Shown: positions 1 to 8,535 of the stretch, piece after piece
Numbering within the stretch: position 1 is the stretch's first letter
How the letters are laid out: each line of letters starts with the position of its first letter
Source of the DNA: Eubacterium sp. AF22-9
Lineage (GTDB): Bacteria; Bacillota; Clostridia; Lachnospirales; Lachnospiraceae
Direction of reading: 5' to 3'
DNA: 64,000 nt
NCBI GenBank assembly: GCA_003458705.1
Contig: QRVH01000011.1
Location: 1 to 64,000 of the forward strand
Made by a program: the position numbers and the translations under genes
Notes under the pieces: model-generated
What the model was told of the DNA's origin: nothing
What the model saw: the letters and a program-made list of their open reading frames with translations, nothing else
The model's database searches: none

Positions 1-223
1 GGACACTTATATCCAGCTTTAACCATATCATCCTTAGCTTTTCTACACTTATACCAAGTTTTTTCCGCTCCCTTTCCATACTTATGCTATTATCCTCCAC
101 AAGCGAATATATCATCTGGTTGCATTTTGCCCTTTCTTCTGCTCTTCCTTTTTCTATTCCAATCTGAATCCCCCTGTCTTCAAGCCTCTGTGCAACATCA
201 CACATATCACCAACTCCTTCCAT
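1..223 (-). pseudogene. Decayed 3' fragment of an Rpn-family nuclease gene (partial, runs off the window edge)
   Basis: The minus strand encodes a C-terminal piece homologous to the end of the complete Rpn-type protein next door: both contain MCDVAQRLEDRGI, then a GIEKG segment, MIYSLVE and KLGISVEKLR. Nothing resembling the first two thirds of the protein lies upstream before the neighbouring stop at 325, so this copy is 5'-truncated. After EKLR the reading frame appears to slip by one base: the expected continuation (DMVKAGYKC) is in another frame. It reads as a leftover of a tandem duplication or recombination between two Rpn copies. The family assignment rests on similarity to the neighbour, which is direct and strong. 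Confidence 0.7.
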
Positions 224-324
224 TTCTATTCGTCCCAGTCGTATTTCACCGCAATTACGGTATATCATATTATAATAAAACGGTTCAAAACATTCCTGCT
301 CCAAACCGCCTGTCACTATTTCTA

Positions 325-1191
325 TTACTCCATATCTGGAAGCTTAAACCCTGTATTAATCATATTCGCCCGAAGCTTTTCTACACTTATGCCAAGTTTT
401 TCTGCTCCCTTTTCCATACTTATGCTTTTTTCTTCCACAAGTGAATATATCATACGGTTGCCTTTTTCTATTCCTTTTTTTATCCCCCTGTCCTCAAGCC
501 TCTGTGCAACATCACACATATTACTCACTCCTTCCTTATCTGCCAATAACTTTTCATACCTGTTATCCCCGGTCATTACCGATAAGAATTTAAGTATCTC
601 ATCCACATGCTTAATAGTCGTCTTGTCATCCGGTATGTAATCTTCATTCTTTCTCTTGTTAACAAAGAAATTAGCGACTATCTTAAAATCACTTTTAAAT
701 TTCGATATCTGCTCATCCGTCAGCCATGCTATCTCAAACACATTAGCTTTAACATCATTGACATACTTATCCAGACCATCCGGCACATTTATCAGTGATT
801 TAATATTAGCTGGCGCTGTCCACTTTCTGTCTGTTCCATAATACAATACCATCGTTATTACAGGCACTATTGTTTTCTTATCATGCTGTCCCCTGTATGA
901 AGCGCCCTCATAACCAAATATTCTTACCGGCATCCTGCTCTCAACCTTCGTCTGATTCTCTATGCCATAAAGAATTATGTCTGTGTCACCTTTTCTCCAG
1001 TATTTCGCAACATCTCTTTCCTGCTCATGCAATTTACCGGAGTCATCCTTATACTGTGAATGAACTGTTGTATTAACCAACGAACTCTCTTCAACAGTAT
1101 CTTCCCCATCAAACAATAATACATTAACTATGTCAGCAAATATATCATTGTTATCCTCTAAAACCTTTTCTGATAAATCCTTTTGTTGCAT
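325..1191 (-). CDS. Rpn family recombination-promoting nuclease / PD-(D/E)XK transposase-like protein
   Basis: A 288-residue protein of the Rpn/YhgA-like type, related to the PD-(D/E)XK nuclease fold and known in other bacteria for promoting RecA-independent recombination. Seen here: a nuclease-like core around residues 65-100 with a conserved aspartate in GDTDIIL and the E-x-Q element in GIENQT, followed by MPVRIFGYEGASY, a segment typical of clostridial members. A charged C-terminal third ends in a helical repeat-like segment (GIEKG, EKLGISVEKLR). No clear Shine-Dalgarno sequence precedes the ATG. A good sigma-A promoter lies about 40-70 bp upstream. A truncated second copy of the 3' end follows immediately downstream. 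These genes are often multicopy in Lachnospiraceae. Family confidence is high; cellular role is not established. Confidence 0.8.
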   Translation of the reverse strand: MQQKDLSEKVLEDNNDIFADIVNVLLFDGEDTVEESSLVNTTVHSQYKDDSGKLHEQERDVAKYWRKGDTDIILYGIENQTKVESRMPVRIFGYEGASYRGQHDKKTIVPVITMVLYYGTDRKWTAPANIKSLINVPDGLDKYVNDVKANVFEIAWLTDEQISKFKSDFKIVANFFVNKRKNEDYIPDDKTTIKHVDEILKFLSVMTGDNRYEKLLADKEGVSNMCDVAQRLEDRGIKKGIEKGNRMIYSLVEEKSISMEKGAEKLGISVEKLRANMINTGFKLPDME

Positions 1192-1230
1192 TTGTCTGTA
1201 TCAGTCAGATATAACCTTTTAATCATCTTA

Positions 1231-1274
1231 ACTATATAATTAATATACACTTTTGTCAATACCGTAATTACGAT
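1231..1274 (-). promoter_or_regulatory. Sigma-A promoter of the Rpn gene with an adjoining palindrome
   Basis: On the minus strand the sequence shows a perfect -35 box TTGACA (1254-1259), a 17-bp spacer and a -10 box TATAGT (1231-1236). Directly upstream of the -35 box lies the near-palindrome accgtaattacgat (1261-1274). A closely similar palindrome (accgcaattacggt, 248-261) lies just upstream of the truncated Rpn copy, which suggests a shared operator or a mark of the mobile unit. Confidence 0.55.
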
Positions 1275-1281
1275 ATTTTAA

Positions 1282-1333
1282 ATAAAAAAGTTGTTATAAC
1301 CGATGTCATTAATATAACACCGGTTATAACAAC
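1282..1333 (-). terminator. Rho-independent terminator after the XRE regulator
   Basis: A 13-bp perfect stem (gttgttataaccg, 1290-1302, with its complement at 1321-1333) and an 18-nt loop. On the minus strand it is followed by a run of T residues (1282-1289). It lies 13 bp beyond the stop codon of the XRE gene. Confidence 0.8.
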
Positions 1334-1346
1334 ATTCTTTCTTATA

Positions 1347-1700
1347 TTACTTCTCATTAGTTCCCTTTAAATTTTCCATGAACTCTTCAAGTTCTTCCCT
1401 TGCATTATCACTAAGTTCCTGATATGTCTCAATCAGCATATATTCTTTTGAATCTTTGTCAACAGCCACATAATCTACCTGCTTGCGCGAATTACTCTTG
1501 CCTTCTGATCCTGTAAGAAGCTGATACGGTGATACGCCTAATACCTCACATATTATCATTATCTTATCTGCTGATGGATTATTTCCTTTTCTTTTCCAGT
1601 CACTGACCGTACTCTGGGAAATTCCTGTCTTGCTGACAAACTCTGCCTGAGACATTCCTTTTTCTTCAAGATACTTATATACTCTCTCACCTATCTGCAT
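1347..1700 (-). CDS. XRE-family helix-turn-helix transcriptional regulator
   Basis: A 117-residue protein with an N-terminal HTH_3 domain (residues about 3-62; helix-turn-helix around MSQAEFVSKTGISQSTVSDW), the architecture of small Cro/CI-type repressors. The C-terminal 50 residues are acidic and helical and could serve for dimerisation. A purine-rich AAGGGTG lies about 5-10 bases before the ATG. It follows pilT by 34 bp in the same direction and ends at a strong terminator, so it may be the last gene of the pilB-pilT unit. No ligand or target can be read from the sequence. Confidence 0.85.
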   Translation of the reverse strand: MQIGERVYKYLEEKGMSQAEFVSKTGISQSTVSDWKRKGNNPSADKIMIICEVLGVSPYQLLTGSEGKSNSRKQVDYVAVDKDSKEYMLIETYQELSDNAREELEEFMENLKGTNEK

Positions 1701-1734
1701 TTTTCACCCTTGAATTAATTATCATACTCACACA

Positions 1735-2799
1735 TTAGAAGAACTGATTAACTCTCTTCGTAACATAACCAACATCCTGTGCATAACTTACCGCATTCTC
1801 CGCATCAATAATTCCTTTATTATACAAATCAAGAAGTGCATCATCCATAGATATCATTCCGTCTTTTCTGCCTGTCTGAAGAACACTTGTAATCTGATAA
1901 GTCTTAGCCTCACGGATAAGATTCTTTATAGGAATAGTTCCATGCATTACCTCAAATGCAGCTACTCTTCCTCTCCTGTCGGCTGTCGGTATAAGCTGCT
2001 GTGAAATAACAGCTTCAAGAACAACCGCAAGCTGGATTCTTATCTGCTGCTGCTGGTGTGGCGGAAATACATCAATAATTCTGTCGATAGTTGCCGCCGC
2101 TCCGATTGTATGAAGTGTTGACAATACAAGATGTCCTGTCTCAGCAGCTGTTATAGCTGTTGATATAGTCTCAAGGTCTCTCATCTCACCAACAAGAATA
2201 ACATCCGGATCTTCTCGGAGTGCTGCCCTTAATGCATCTGCATAAGAGCGTGTATCAAGTCCGATTTCTCTCTGGTTAATCATGGCTTTGCGGTGGCTGT
2301 GAAGATACTCTATAGGATCTTCCAGTGTTATTACATGTGCATTACGGTCATCATTAATCCTGTCAATCAGTGAAGCTAACGTTGTAGACTTACCTGATCC
2401 GGTAGGTCCTGTTACTAGCACAAGTCCTCTCTTCTTGGAATGTAGGTCAATAACAGACTTAGGTACCCCAAGACTTTCCGGTGAAGGAATTTCTGTTCCT
2501 ACAATTCTCATTGCACATGCAACCGAACCTCTCTGTCTGAACACATTAACTCTGTATCTGCCTATATTCGGGATTGAGAAGGAGAAATCCAGTTCTCCTC
2601 TGTCCTTAAAAAGATTCTCCTGTCTCTCATCCATAATATCAAGAATAAGTTTTTCACAATCTGCCGGAGTAAGCTTAGGATATTCAAGATCAACAAGTTC
2701 TCCATTAATTCTTACTCTCGGAGGAAGTCCTACTGTAACATGTACATCACTCGCCTTTTTTTCTTTTGCTATTGTAAGCAGCTGCTCTACCGTAAACAT
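1735..2799 (-). CDS. pilT: Type IV pilus retraction ATPase PilT
   Basis: A 354-residue secretion/pilus hexameric ATPase acting at the inner face of the membrane to depolymerise pili (twitching motility). Seen: Walker A GPTGSGKST near residue 130, the Asp-box LREDPDVILVGEMRD, the His-box TGHLVLSTLHT, and near the C-terminus a NLIREAK segment that matches the PilT-specific AIRNLIRE motif and distinguishes it from PilB. Length is normal for PilT. It lies 24 bp downstream of pilB, so they are co-transcribed. A GGGGGTTG purine stretch precedes the ATG. No pilC, pilin or prepilin peptidase gene is in this window, so the rest of the system must be elsewhere. Confidence 0.93.
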   Translation of the reverse strand: MFTVEQLLTIAKEKKASDVHVTVGLPPRVRINGELVDLEYPKLTPADCEKLILDIMDERQENLFKDRGELDFSFSIPNIGRYRVNVFRQRGSVACAMRIVGTEIPSPESLGVPKSVIDLHSKKRGLVLVTGPTGSGKSTTLASLIDRINDDRNAHVITLEDPIEYLHSHRKAMINQREIGLDTRSYADALRAALREDPDVILVGEMRDLETISTAITAAETGHLVLSTLHTIGAAATIDRIIDVFPPHQQQQIRIQLAVVLEAVISQQLIPTADRRGRVAAFEVMHGTIPIKNLIREAKTYQITSVLQTGRKDGMISMDDALLDLYNKGIIDAENAVSYAQDVGYVTKRVNQFF

Positions 2800-2823
2800 A
2801 ATACAACCCCCATCATGCAGCCA

Positions 2824-4674
2824 TTAATCAATCTGCTCTAATTCTATTTCAACAATTTCATTGTCATCTGCCATGCTGGCTGATGAACTAACTGCTGGTG
2901 ATACTGATGTTGCTGCTGACGCTGCCGGTTTCTTAGCTGCTCCGGCATTCTTAGCATTAGGCTGTGAATCATCTTCCTCTGCCTCATAAGTAGCCTTAAC
3001 CATCTCAGCAATTGTTGTAACACCTTCCTTAACAGCATTAGTAGCTGCCATCTTAAGGGTATTCATTCCCTCACTGATTGCCTGCTTCTTAATCTCATCC
3101 GCATCAGCATGTCTGGAAATAAGTCTCTTAATTGAAGGTGTTATCTTCATAATTTCATATATACCAAGTCGTCCAAAATAGCCTGTTCCGTTACATAACT
3201 TACAGCCGCATGGCTCATATACTGTAAATGGTTCATCCGGATCAAGACCTAACATTTCCTTCTCAGCCACACTTGCCTCTTTAGGCATCTTGCAATCACA
3301 CAGCTTTCTTACAAGTCGCTGTGCAATAATACCAACAAGTGAGTCAGCAATAAGATAAGACTCAATTCCCATATCTTCAAGACGGGCAACAGAACTTGCC
3401 GTACTGTTAGTATGCAATGTACTAACAACCAAGTGACCTGTGATAGATGCTCTTACCGCAATCTCAGCAGTCTCACCATCTCGGATCTCACCGATCATGA
3501 TAATATCCGGATCCTGTCGGAGGATTGATCTTAATGCAGTTGCAAATGTAAGGTTAGCTTTATTATTAACCTGAACCTGATTAATACCATCAATATTAGC
3601 CTCGACTGGGTCTTCAACAGTGATAATATTAACATCTTCTGTATTAAGTTCACTTAAAGCAGTATAAAGTGTTGTAGACTTACCTGATCCGGTAGGTCCT
3701 GTTACAAGGATAATTCCATGTGGGTTCTTTAAGATATCATCAAATACCTTAAGATCAGCCGGTGTAAGTCCAAGTTTGGATTTATCAATGTTAAACCCTT
3801 CTTTGGACGCAATTCTCATAACGCATTTCTCGCCATATACAGTAGGAAGATTAGATACACGGATATCATACTCTCTTCCGTCTACATTAAGAGTAATACG
3901 GCCATCCTGTGGTTTTCTCTTTTCAGAAATATCCATTCCAGACATAATCTTAATACGTGTTGTAATAGCACCAAGAAGTGTATTATCATATTCAATAATT
4001 TCACGGAGATTACCATCAATTCTGTATCTTACACGGATACTCTTCTCCATTGGTTCAATATGTATATCGGAAGCTCTCTGTCTTACAGCCTGCTCTATAA
4101 CGCTGTTAATAAGCTGAACGATAGGCGCATTCTCGATTTCTTCTCTTCTCGCCTTATCTTCCTTAGTCTCTTCCTTGAATACATCACCCTGTTCCTTCTT
4201 ATACAGGTCGACAATACTCTGTGCCTGCTTCTGTCCAAATGCTTTATCAAAAAAAGCGTTGATATCAGATGCATTGGCAAGAACAGGAACAACCTGCTTG
4301 CCTGTAACGATATTAATATCATCCATGGCAAGAATATTAGTAGGATCAGCCATGGCAACTCTTATTGCGCCAGGATTATCCGGTGCATCACCGAGAGGAA
4401 CAAGTGTGTACTTTCTCATAATGCTTTCATCAAGCACAGAAAGCACATCCTCACTGACATCTGTCTCTCTCATGTCAACAAAATCTATTCCAAGACTGTC
4501 GCAAAGTGCCTCATTAATATCCTTCTGTGTTGCATATCCAAGTGCAATAACCATTTCACCAAGCATCTTGCCCTGCTCTCTCTGTCTTGAAAGTGCAGTC
4601 TGTAACTGATTCTCATCAATAATACCCTTTTTTACAAGTACATCTCCCAAACGAACTTTCTTTCTATAATTCAC
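2824..4674 (-). CDS. pilB: Type IV pilus assembly ATPase PilB (GspE family)
   Basis: A 616-residue assembly ATPase that powers pilus extension. N-terminal MshEN/T2SSE_N domain (residues about 5-150: RLGDVLVKKGIIDENQL...), the kind that in other PilB/MshE proteins can bind cyclic-di-GMP. C-terminal ATPase core: Walker A GPTGSGKST near residue 330, Asp-box ILRQDPDIIMIGEIRD, His-box TGHLVVSTLHT, and a tetracysteine zinc site (CDCK ... CGCKLC) typical of GspE/PilB. The last ~50 residues are a low-complexity Ala/Ser tail ending in an acidic stretch. The start is GTG, with AGAGG seven bases upstream. First gene of the pilB-pilT-XRE unit. Confidence 0.93.
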   Translation of the reverse strand: MNYRKKVRLGDVLVKKGIIDENQLQTALSRQREQGKMLGEMVIALGYATQKDINEALCDSLGIDFVDMRETDVSEDVLSVLDESIMRKYTLVPLGDAPDNPGAIRVAMADPTNILAMDDINIVTGKQVVPVLANASDINAFFDKAFGQKQAQSIVDLYKKEQGDVFKEETKEDKARREEIENAPIVQLINSVIEQAVRQRASDIHIEPMEKSIRVRYRIDGNLREIIEYDNTLLGAITTRIKIMSGMDISEKRKPQDGRITLNVDGREYDIRVSNLPTVYGEKCVMRIASKEGFNIDKSKLGLTPADLKVFDDILKNPHGIILVTGPTGSGKSTTLYTALSELNTEDVNIITVEDPVEANIDGINQVQVNNKANLTFATALRSILRQDPDIIMIGEIRDGETAEIAVRASITGHLVVSTLHTNSTASSVARLEDMGIESYLIADSLVGIIAQRLVRKLCDCKMPKEASVAEKEMLGLDPDEPFTVYEPCGCKLCNGTGYFGRLGIYEIMKITPSIKRLISRHADADEIKKQAISEGMNTLKMAATNAVKEGVTTIAEMVKATYEAEEDDSQPNAKNAGAAKKPAASAATSVSPAVSSSASMADDNEIVEIELEQID

Positions 4675-4730
4675 CCTTCAACCTCTTTCCGCAGGTCAGC
4701 TCCTCCCCCTGCTTTGACCAATTTTATTAA

Positions 4731-4758
4731 ATTATATCACATTAACAGATATTTACAA
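4731..4758 (-). promoter_or_regulatory. Probable sigma-A promoter for pilB-pilT
   Basis: On the minus strand, -10 TATAAT (4731-4736) preceded by the extended TGA element, 16-bp spacer, -35 TTGTAA (4753-4758). It lies 57 bp before the pilB GTG start and 11 bp after the stop of the preceding gene. Confidence 0.5.
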
Positions 4759-4768
4759 AATAGTATTT

Positions 4769-5944
4769 TTATTTTATCTCATTAATCGAATAACTGCTGC
4801 TCCTGCTGCCAACACATTCCTCGTATAGCGCCTCATAATCATCACTGCATATATATCTCTTATTCTCGTTATCGTGGTTCATGTCAAATGTCCCATCAAC
4901 ATTAAGATATGTATTGCTGTATGAAAATGCAAAATATACCGTCCTGCTGTCTTCTGAATCCGATATAACTGCTGATGCAAACACATAAATGTAATTATTG
5001 GCATCAGTCTGCTGTCCATTACCTGAAAGAAAATAAACACCGGTTACTTTGCTGTCCGTACATGTCTCATTATTTACATGATAAAGAAATGACACATCCT
5101 TTGTAGCTTTGTAAAGCATATGGAAAGTATTTACAGATGTCTCTGAAGCAATTGTCTCCAGGACCTCCTTTTTTACCTGTTCAATCACTTTACTGTCAAT
5201 CTGTGATACATTTGTTGCAAAGCTTGGAAGCTTATCCGCATCATATGACTGCTCCAGCTTTTCTGCAAGGTATCCGTGTCTTGCAATATCTTCATATGTC
5301 ACATCGCATGTAACATTTACAGAATCCCCGAATTTGATTCCTGTTGTCTTATCAGCCGTAAATGTCAATCCTGAAAGATATTCATCCTCCCAGTTATTTG
5401 ATATATTGACTGTCGCCTCCGGGCTGATTCCCGCAAACATAACATCAACATTATCAAACAGTGAAATTGCAGTACCCTTCTGGATTCCGGATGCTTTTAT
5501 CTTTCTGCTTCCGCTTCCCATGCTGATTCCAACTGCATCCTCATATTTCTTGTCAAAACCAATGGTAACCTTGTACTTATCCCCATTGGAAACATCCTCT
5601 GCCTCTGTTGTTATGTCTATTGAAGCAATAAGCATTTTGACATTGTATGACTTATCAGAATCTGTACTTTTTCCCATAAGTCCCTTATACAGCTTGTCCT
5701 TATTAAGTGTAAAATCAGGACTCGCATAGCCATTAGCACCCTCATAGCTTATCGTTACATAATCCCATACATCAAATTTCTGTGATCGTATAAAAAGTGC
5801 CACAACAATTACAGCAATCACACCGGCAGCTGCAATAATCAACCCTACGCGGCGTTTCTTAATCGTACGTCCCATGAACCGGAACTCCTTCTTAATCTCC
5901 TTTTCAATTGCTTCACCCTTATGTGAAAATTCTTTTAACTCCAT
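4769..5944 (-). CDS. Single-pass membrane protein of unknown function with large extracytoplasmic domain
   Basis: A 391-residue protein I do not recognise. Seen: a basic cytoplasmic N-terminus of about 32 residues (GRTIKKRR), one strongly hydrophobic segment (about residues 34-51), then about 340 mostly hydrophilic residues rich in Ser, Asp, Tyr and Val, consistent with an exported beta-rich domain. No cysteine pair, catalytic motif or sortase signal is obvious; the only cysteines are scattered. It lies one base from the aminopeptidase P gene and just upstream of pilB, so it may be co-transcribed with the former. A pilus- or envelope-associated role is only a positional guess. Confidence 0.7.
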   Translation of the reverse strand: MELKEFSHKGEAIEKEIKKEFRFMGRTIKKRRVGLIIAAAGVIAVIVVALFIRSQKFDVWDYVTISYEGANGYASPDFTLNKDKLYKGLMGKSTDSDKSYNVKMLIASIDITTEAEDVSNGDKYKVTIGFDKKYEDAVGISMGSGSRKIKASGIQKGTAISLFDNVDVMFAGISPEATVNISNNWEDEYLSGLTFTADKTTGIKFGDSVNVTCDVTYEDIARHGYLAEKLEQSYDADKLPSFATNVSQIDSKVIEQVKKEVLETIASETSVNTFHMLYKATKDVSFLYHVNNETCTDSKVTGVYFLSGNGQQTDANNYIYVFASAVISDSEDSRTVYFAFSYSNTYLNVDGTFDMNHDNENKRYICSDDYEALYEECVGSRSSSYSINEIK

Positions 5945-5945
5945 A

Positions 5946-7763
5946 TTATACTCCTATTGGTCTTGTCGCCTCTCTTAACATAGATTTTTCTTCTCCATCA
6001 AAATACGGTTCAAGCGTCTGGTATACTCTTTCCTGATACTTATTGAGTCTCTCAATATCCACAGAATCAAGGTAATTAACATCAACAAGTTCTAAGTCTA
6101 TCGGAACAACAGTAAGCATGTCGAACTTTAAAAATGTGCCATATTCATTATCAAAGTCTTTCTGGCATACAATCTCATTTTCAATTCTTATGCCAAACTC
6201 TCCTTCAATATATACACCCGGCTCATCAGATGTAACCATGCCTTCTTCAATAACTGCAAGATCATTCTTTCCCGGATTATGCTTCCATCTGAAGCCGTTA
6301 GGACTCTCATGCACATTAAGAAGATATCCTATACCGTGGCCTGTTCCGCAGCGGTAATCCATTCCAACATTCCACAATGGCGCTCTCGCAAGAATATCAA
6401 GACTGAATCCGTTGCAGCCCTTTAAAAACTTTGCATTTGCAAGGCTTAACATTCCTTTAAGCGTAAGTGTGTAATACATCTTCATCTTATCGGTCACAGG
6501 GCCTAGTGCAATCGTTCTTGTTATGTCTGTTGTTCCTCTCAGATACTGTCCACCTGAATCCACAAGCAGCATGCCCTCCGGCTTTAACACAGCCGCATTA
6601 GTTTCATCTGCATGGTAATGCATCATCGCTGCATTTGCATTATACGCGCTGATTGTGTCAAAACTAAGTTCTATGTAATCTTTTATATTGCTTCTTAAAT
6701 TATCAAGATATGCTGCTGCACTTGCTTCTGTTATGCTGCCTGATGCCACATTTTTCTTAAGCCAGAATATGAACTTAGTCACAGCAACACCGTCATCAAC
6801 ATGCGCACTGTACAGGTTTTTAATCTCTGTCTCATTCTTTACCGCCTTAAAAAGCATTGCCGGATTGTCAGCCAGCACCACACCTGCATTACCTGCAGAT
6901 ATAACCTCTTTGTAAATACGCATATTGACGCGTTTTTTATCAATAAGTACTGTACCATCCATGTCTGCAATATCATCATACAGTTTTTCATATGGCAGGA
7001 CTTCCACTCCTGCCTCGCTGAATTTAGCAAGTGTCTTATCGTCAAACCTGTCCTTATCCGTATAAATGTATGCTTTATCCTTAGTTATCACTGAATACGC
7101 CATAATAACCGGGTTGCACTCCACATCGCGTCCCCTTATGTTGAAAGTCCAGCATATGTCGTCAAGAGTTGCCATAATATGAATATCAGCATTTTTATTG
7201 TGCATATATTTTCTTATTCTTGAAAGCTTGCTTATTATGCTTTCTCCTGAGTACTCTTTATCAAGACAGAACGCCTTTGTGTGTGGGAATTCTGCCCTGT
7301 TCTCATAGATTCTCTCAATCGCATCAAAATCATACAGGCAGCCTGCTCCTGCCTTCTTACATATATCAGTGAATTCAATTCCTTCTTCTGCCGGCATCGT
7401 TCTTCCATCAAATCCCATACACATGCCGTCTTTAATGATGCTTTCACAGTACTGTGCCACATTCATAACACCCGGAGCACCGACCTTCATAAGCGAAAAG
7501 CCTGTCCCCTCAATCTGCTTTTCAGCCTGCACGAAATACCTTCCGTCAGTGAAAAGCCTTGCATCATCCTGTGTTATTACTGCAGTTCCGGCTGAACCCG
7601 TAAATCCTGTTATGAATTCTCTTTCTTTAAAGTAATCTCCGGCATACTCTGATATATGATAATCCCCTGTTACGACTACGTATATATCTACACCTTCTGC
7701 TTTCATAATATCTCTTACCTTAGATAATCTGCCTGCTATTACCTTCGCATCTGTAATCTCCAT
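5946..7763 (-). CDS. Xaa-Pro aminopeptidase (aminopeptidase P family, M24B)
   Basis: A 605-residue cytosolic metallopeptidase that removes an N-terminal residue preceding proline. Two creatinase-N-like domains occupy about residues 1-310, followed by the pita-bread catalytic domain and a ~60-residue C-terminal extension typical of the long aminopeptidase P form. The dinuclear metal ligands are visible: Asp in LLVDSGGQY and in GTTDITRT, His in GTGHGIGYLLNVHE, Glu in SDEPGVY and in RIENEIV. AGGAGG lies seven bases before the ATG. The longer length (normal short form ~360) matches eukaryote-like APP1 enzymes also common in Lachnospiraceae. Confidence 0.92.
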   Translation of the reverse strand: MEITDAKVIAGRLSKVRDIMKAEGVDIYVVVTGDYHISEYAGDYFKEREFITGFTGSAGTAVITQDDARLFTDGRYFVQAEKQIEGTGFSLMKVGAPGVMNVAQYCESIIKDGMCMGFDGRTMPAEEGIEFTDICKKAGAGCLYDFDAIERIYENRAEFPHTKAFCLDKEYSGESIISKLSRIRKYMHNKNADIHIMATLDDICWTFNIRGRDVECNPVIMAYSVITKDKAYIYTDKDRFDDKTLAKFSEAGVEVLPYEKLYDDIADMDGTVLIDKKRVNMRIYKEVISAGNAGVVLADNPAMLFKAVKNETEIKNLYSAHVDDGVAVTKFIFWLKKNVASGSITEASAAAYLDNLRSNIKDYIELSFDTISAYNANAAMMHYHADETNAAVLKPEGMLLVDSGGQYLRGTTDITRTIALGPVTDKMKMYYTLTLKGMLSLANAKFLKGCNGFSLDILARAPLWNVGMDYRCGTGHGIGYLLNVHESPNGFRWKHNPGKNDLAVIEEGMVTSDEPGVYIEGEFGIRIENEIVCQKDFDNEYGTFLKFDMLTVVPIDLELVDVNYLDSVDIERLNKYQERVYQTLEPYFDGEEKSMLREATRPIGV

Positions 7764-7805
7764 GACCTGTCCTCCTGACTATATTGTAATATAAAAATTC
7801 TGCTG

Positions 7806-8459
7806 TTACATTAATTTACGTTCAATAAGCACCTGCCTTAACTTACCAAGTGCTTTCTTCTCAATTCTGCTCACATAGCTCCTGCTTATGCCAAGCCTGT
7901 CAGCAAGCTCGTTTTGTGTACATTCCTTCGCGCCAAAAAGCCCGTACCTGTATTTTAATATCTCTATCTCCCTTGGCGCAAGCACCTTTTCTATATTACC
8001 ATATATACACTTAATCTGCTCATAAAACATATAATCTTCCACTACATCCGGCTGTTTCTTCTCCGAATCCTCACCGATAATGTCTTTTAGACTTATTTCA
8101 TTTCCCTCTTTATCCTTGCCTATCGGCTCATTTAAGGACACTTCCCGCTCCTTCTTTTTATCCTGCCGAAAAAGCATAAGAATTTCGTTGTCTATACATT
8201 TGGCAGCATATGTTGAGAATCTCACATTTCTTTCTATGTCAAATGAATCAACAGCCTTTATAAGACCTATTGTTCCCACTGAAATAAGGTCCTCATTAAT
8301 ATAATCACGTTCCGTAGAGGTATATTTTTTTACTATATGTGCAACAAGGCGCATGTTCTTTTCTATAAGAACATTTCTTGCCGCACTGTCGCCTTCACGC
8401 AGGTTTATCAGCAATTCTTTCTCTTCCTGTGCCGATAATGGTTTTTCAAATGTTTTCAA
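7806..8459 (-). CDS. sigK: RNA polymerase sporulation sigma factor SigK
   Basis: Sigma-70 family factor active in the mother cell late in sporulation. Region 2 (NMRLVAHIVKKY ... [17 protein letters not shown] ... STYAAKCIDNEILM) and the region 4 HTH (ADRLGISRSYVSRIEKKAL) are intact, and PIGKDKEGNEISL matches sigma-K closely. The gene is a single uninterrupted unit, unlike the split B. subtilis gene, and no pro-sequence is evident. I chose the TTG at 8459 (protein begins MKTFEKPLSAQ) because AGGGG lies seven bases before it. An ATG six codons upstream (8477) has no ribosome-binding site and sits inside a hairpin stem. The alternative start would give 223 residues instead of 217. Confidence 0.9.
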   Translation of the reverse strand: MKTFEKPLSAQEEKELLINLREGDSAARNVLIEKNMRLVAHIVKKYTSTERDYINEDLISVGTIGLIKAVDSFDIERNVRFSTYAAKCIDNEILMLFRQDKKKEREVSLNEPIGKDKEGNEISLKDIIGEDSEKKQPDVVEDYMFYEQIKCIYGNIEKVLAPREIEILKYRYGLFGAKECTQNELADRLGISRSYVSRIEKKALGKLRQVLIERKLM

Positions 8460-8507
8460 AAAGGCACCCCTACACATTTTTATATATCATATGTGTAAAG
8501 GTGCCTT
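8455..8507 (-). terminator. Hairpin terminator after the U32 peptidase gene, overlapping the sigK start region
   Basis: A 17-bp stem (8461-8477 with 8491-8507) and 13-nt loop. On the minus strand the only imperfections are G·U pairs, whereas on the plus strand they would be mismatches, so the RNA is read leftward. The stem is followed by five T residues, as in an intrinsic terminator for the gene at 8536-9801. The descending arm contains the AGGGG ribosome-binding site of sigK, paired with CCTTT. Confidence 0.75.
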
Positions 8508-8535
8508 TAATTGCCTATCCAACTGTCTCTTTAAT

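Noticed and set aside
4060..4590. A 176-codon plus-strand open frame inside pilB
   Set aside because: It is antisense to the conserved N-terminal half of pilB, with no start signal and no domain; a shadow frame.
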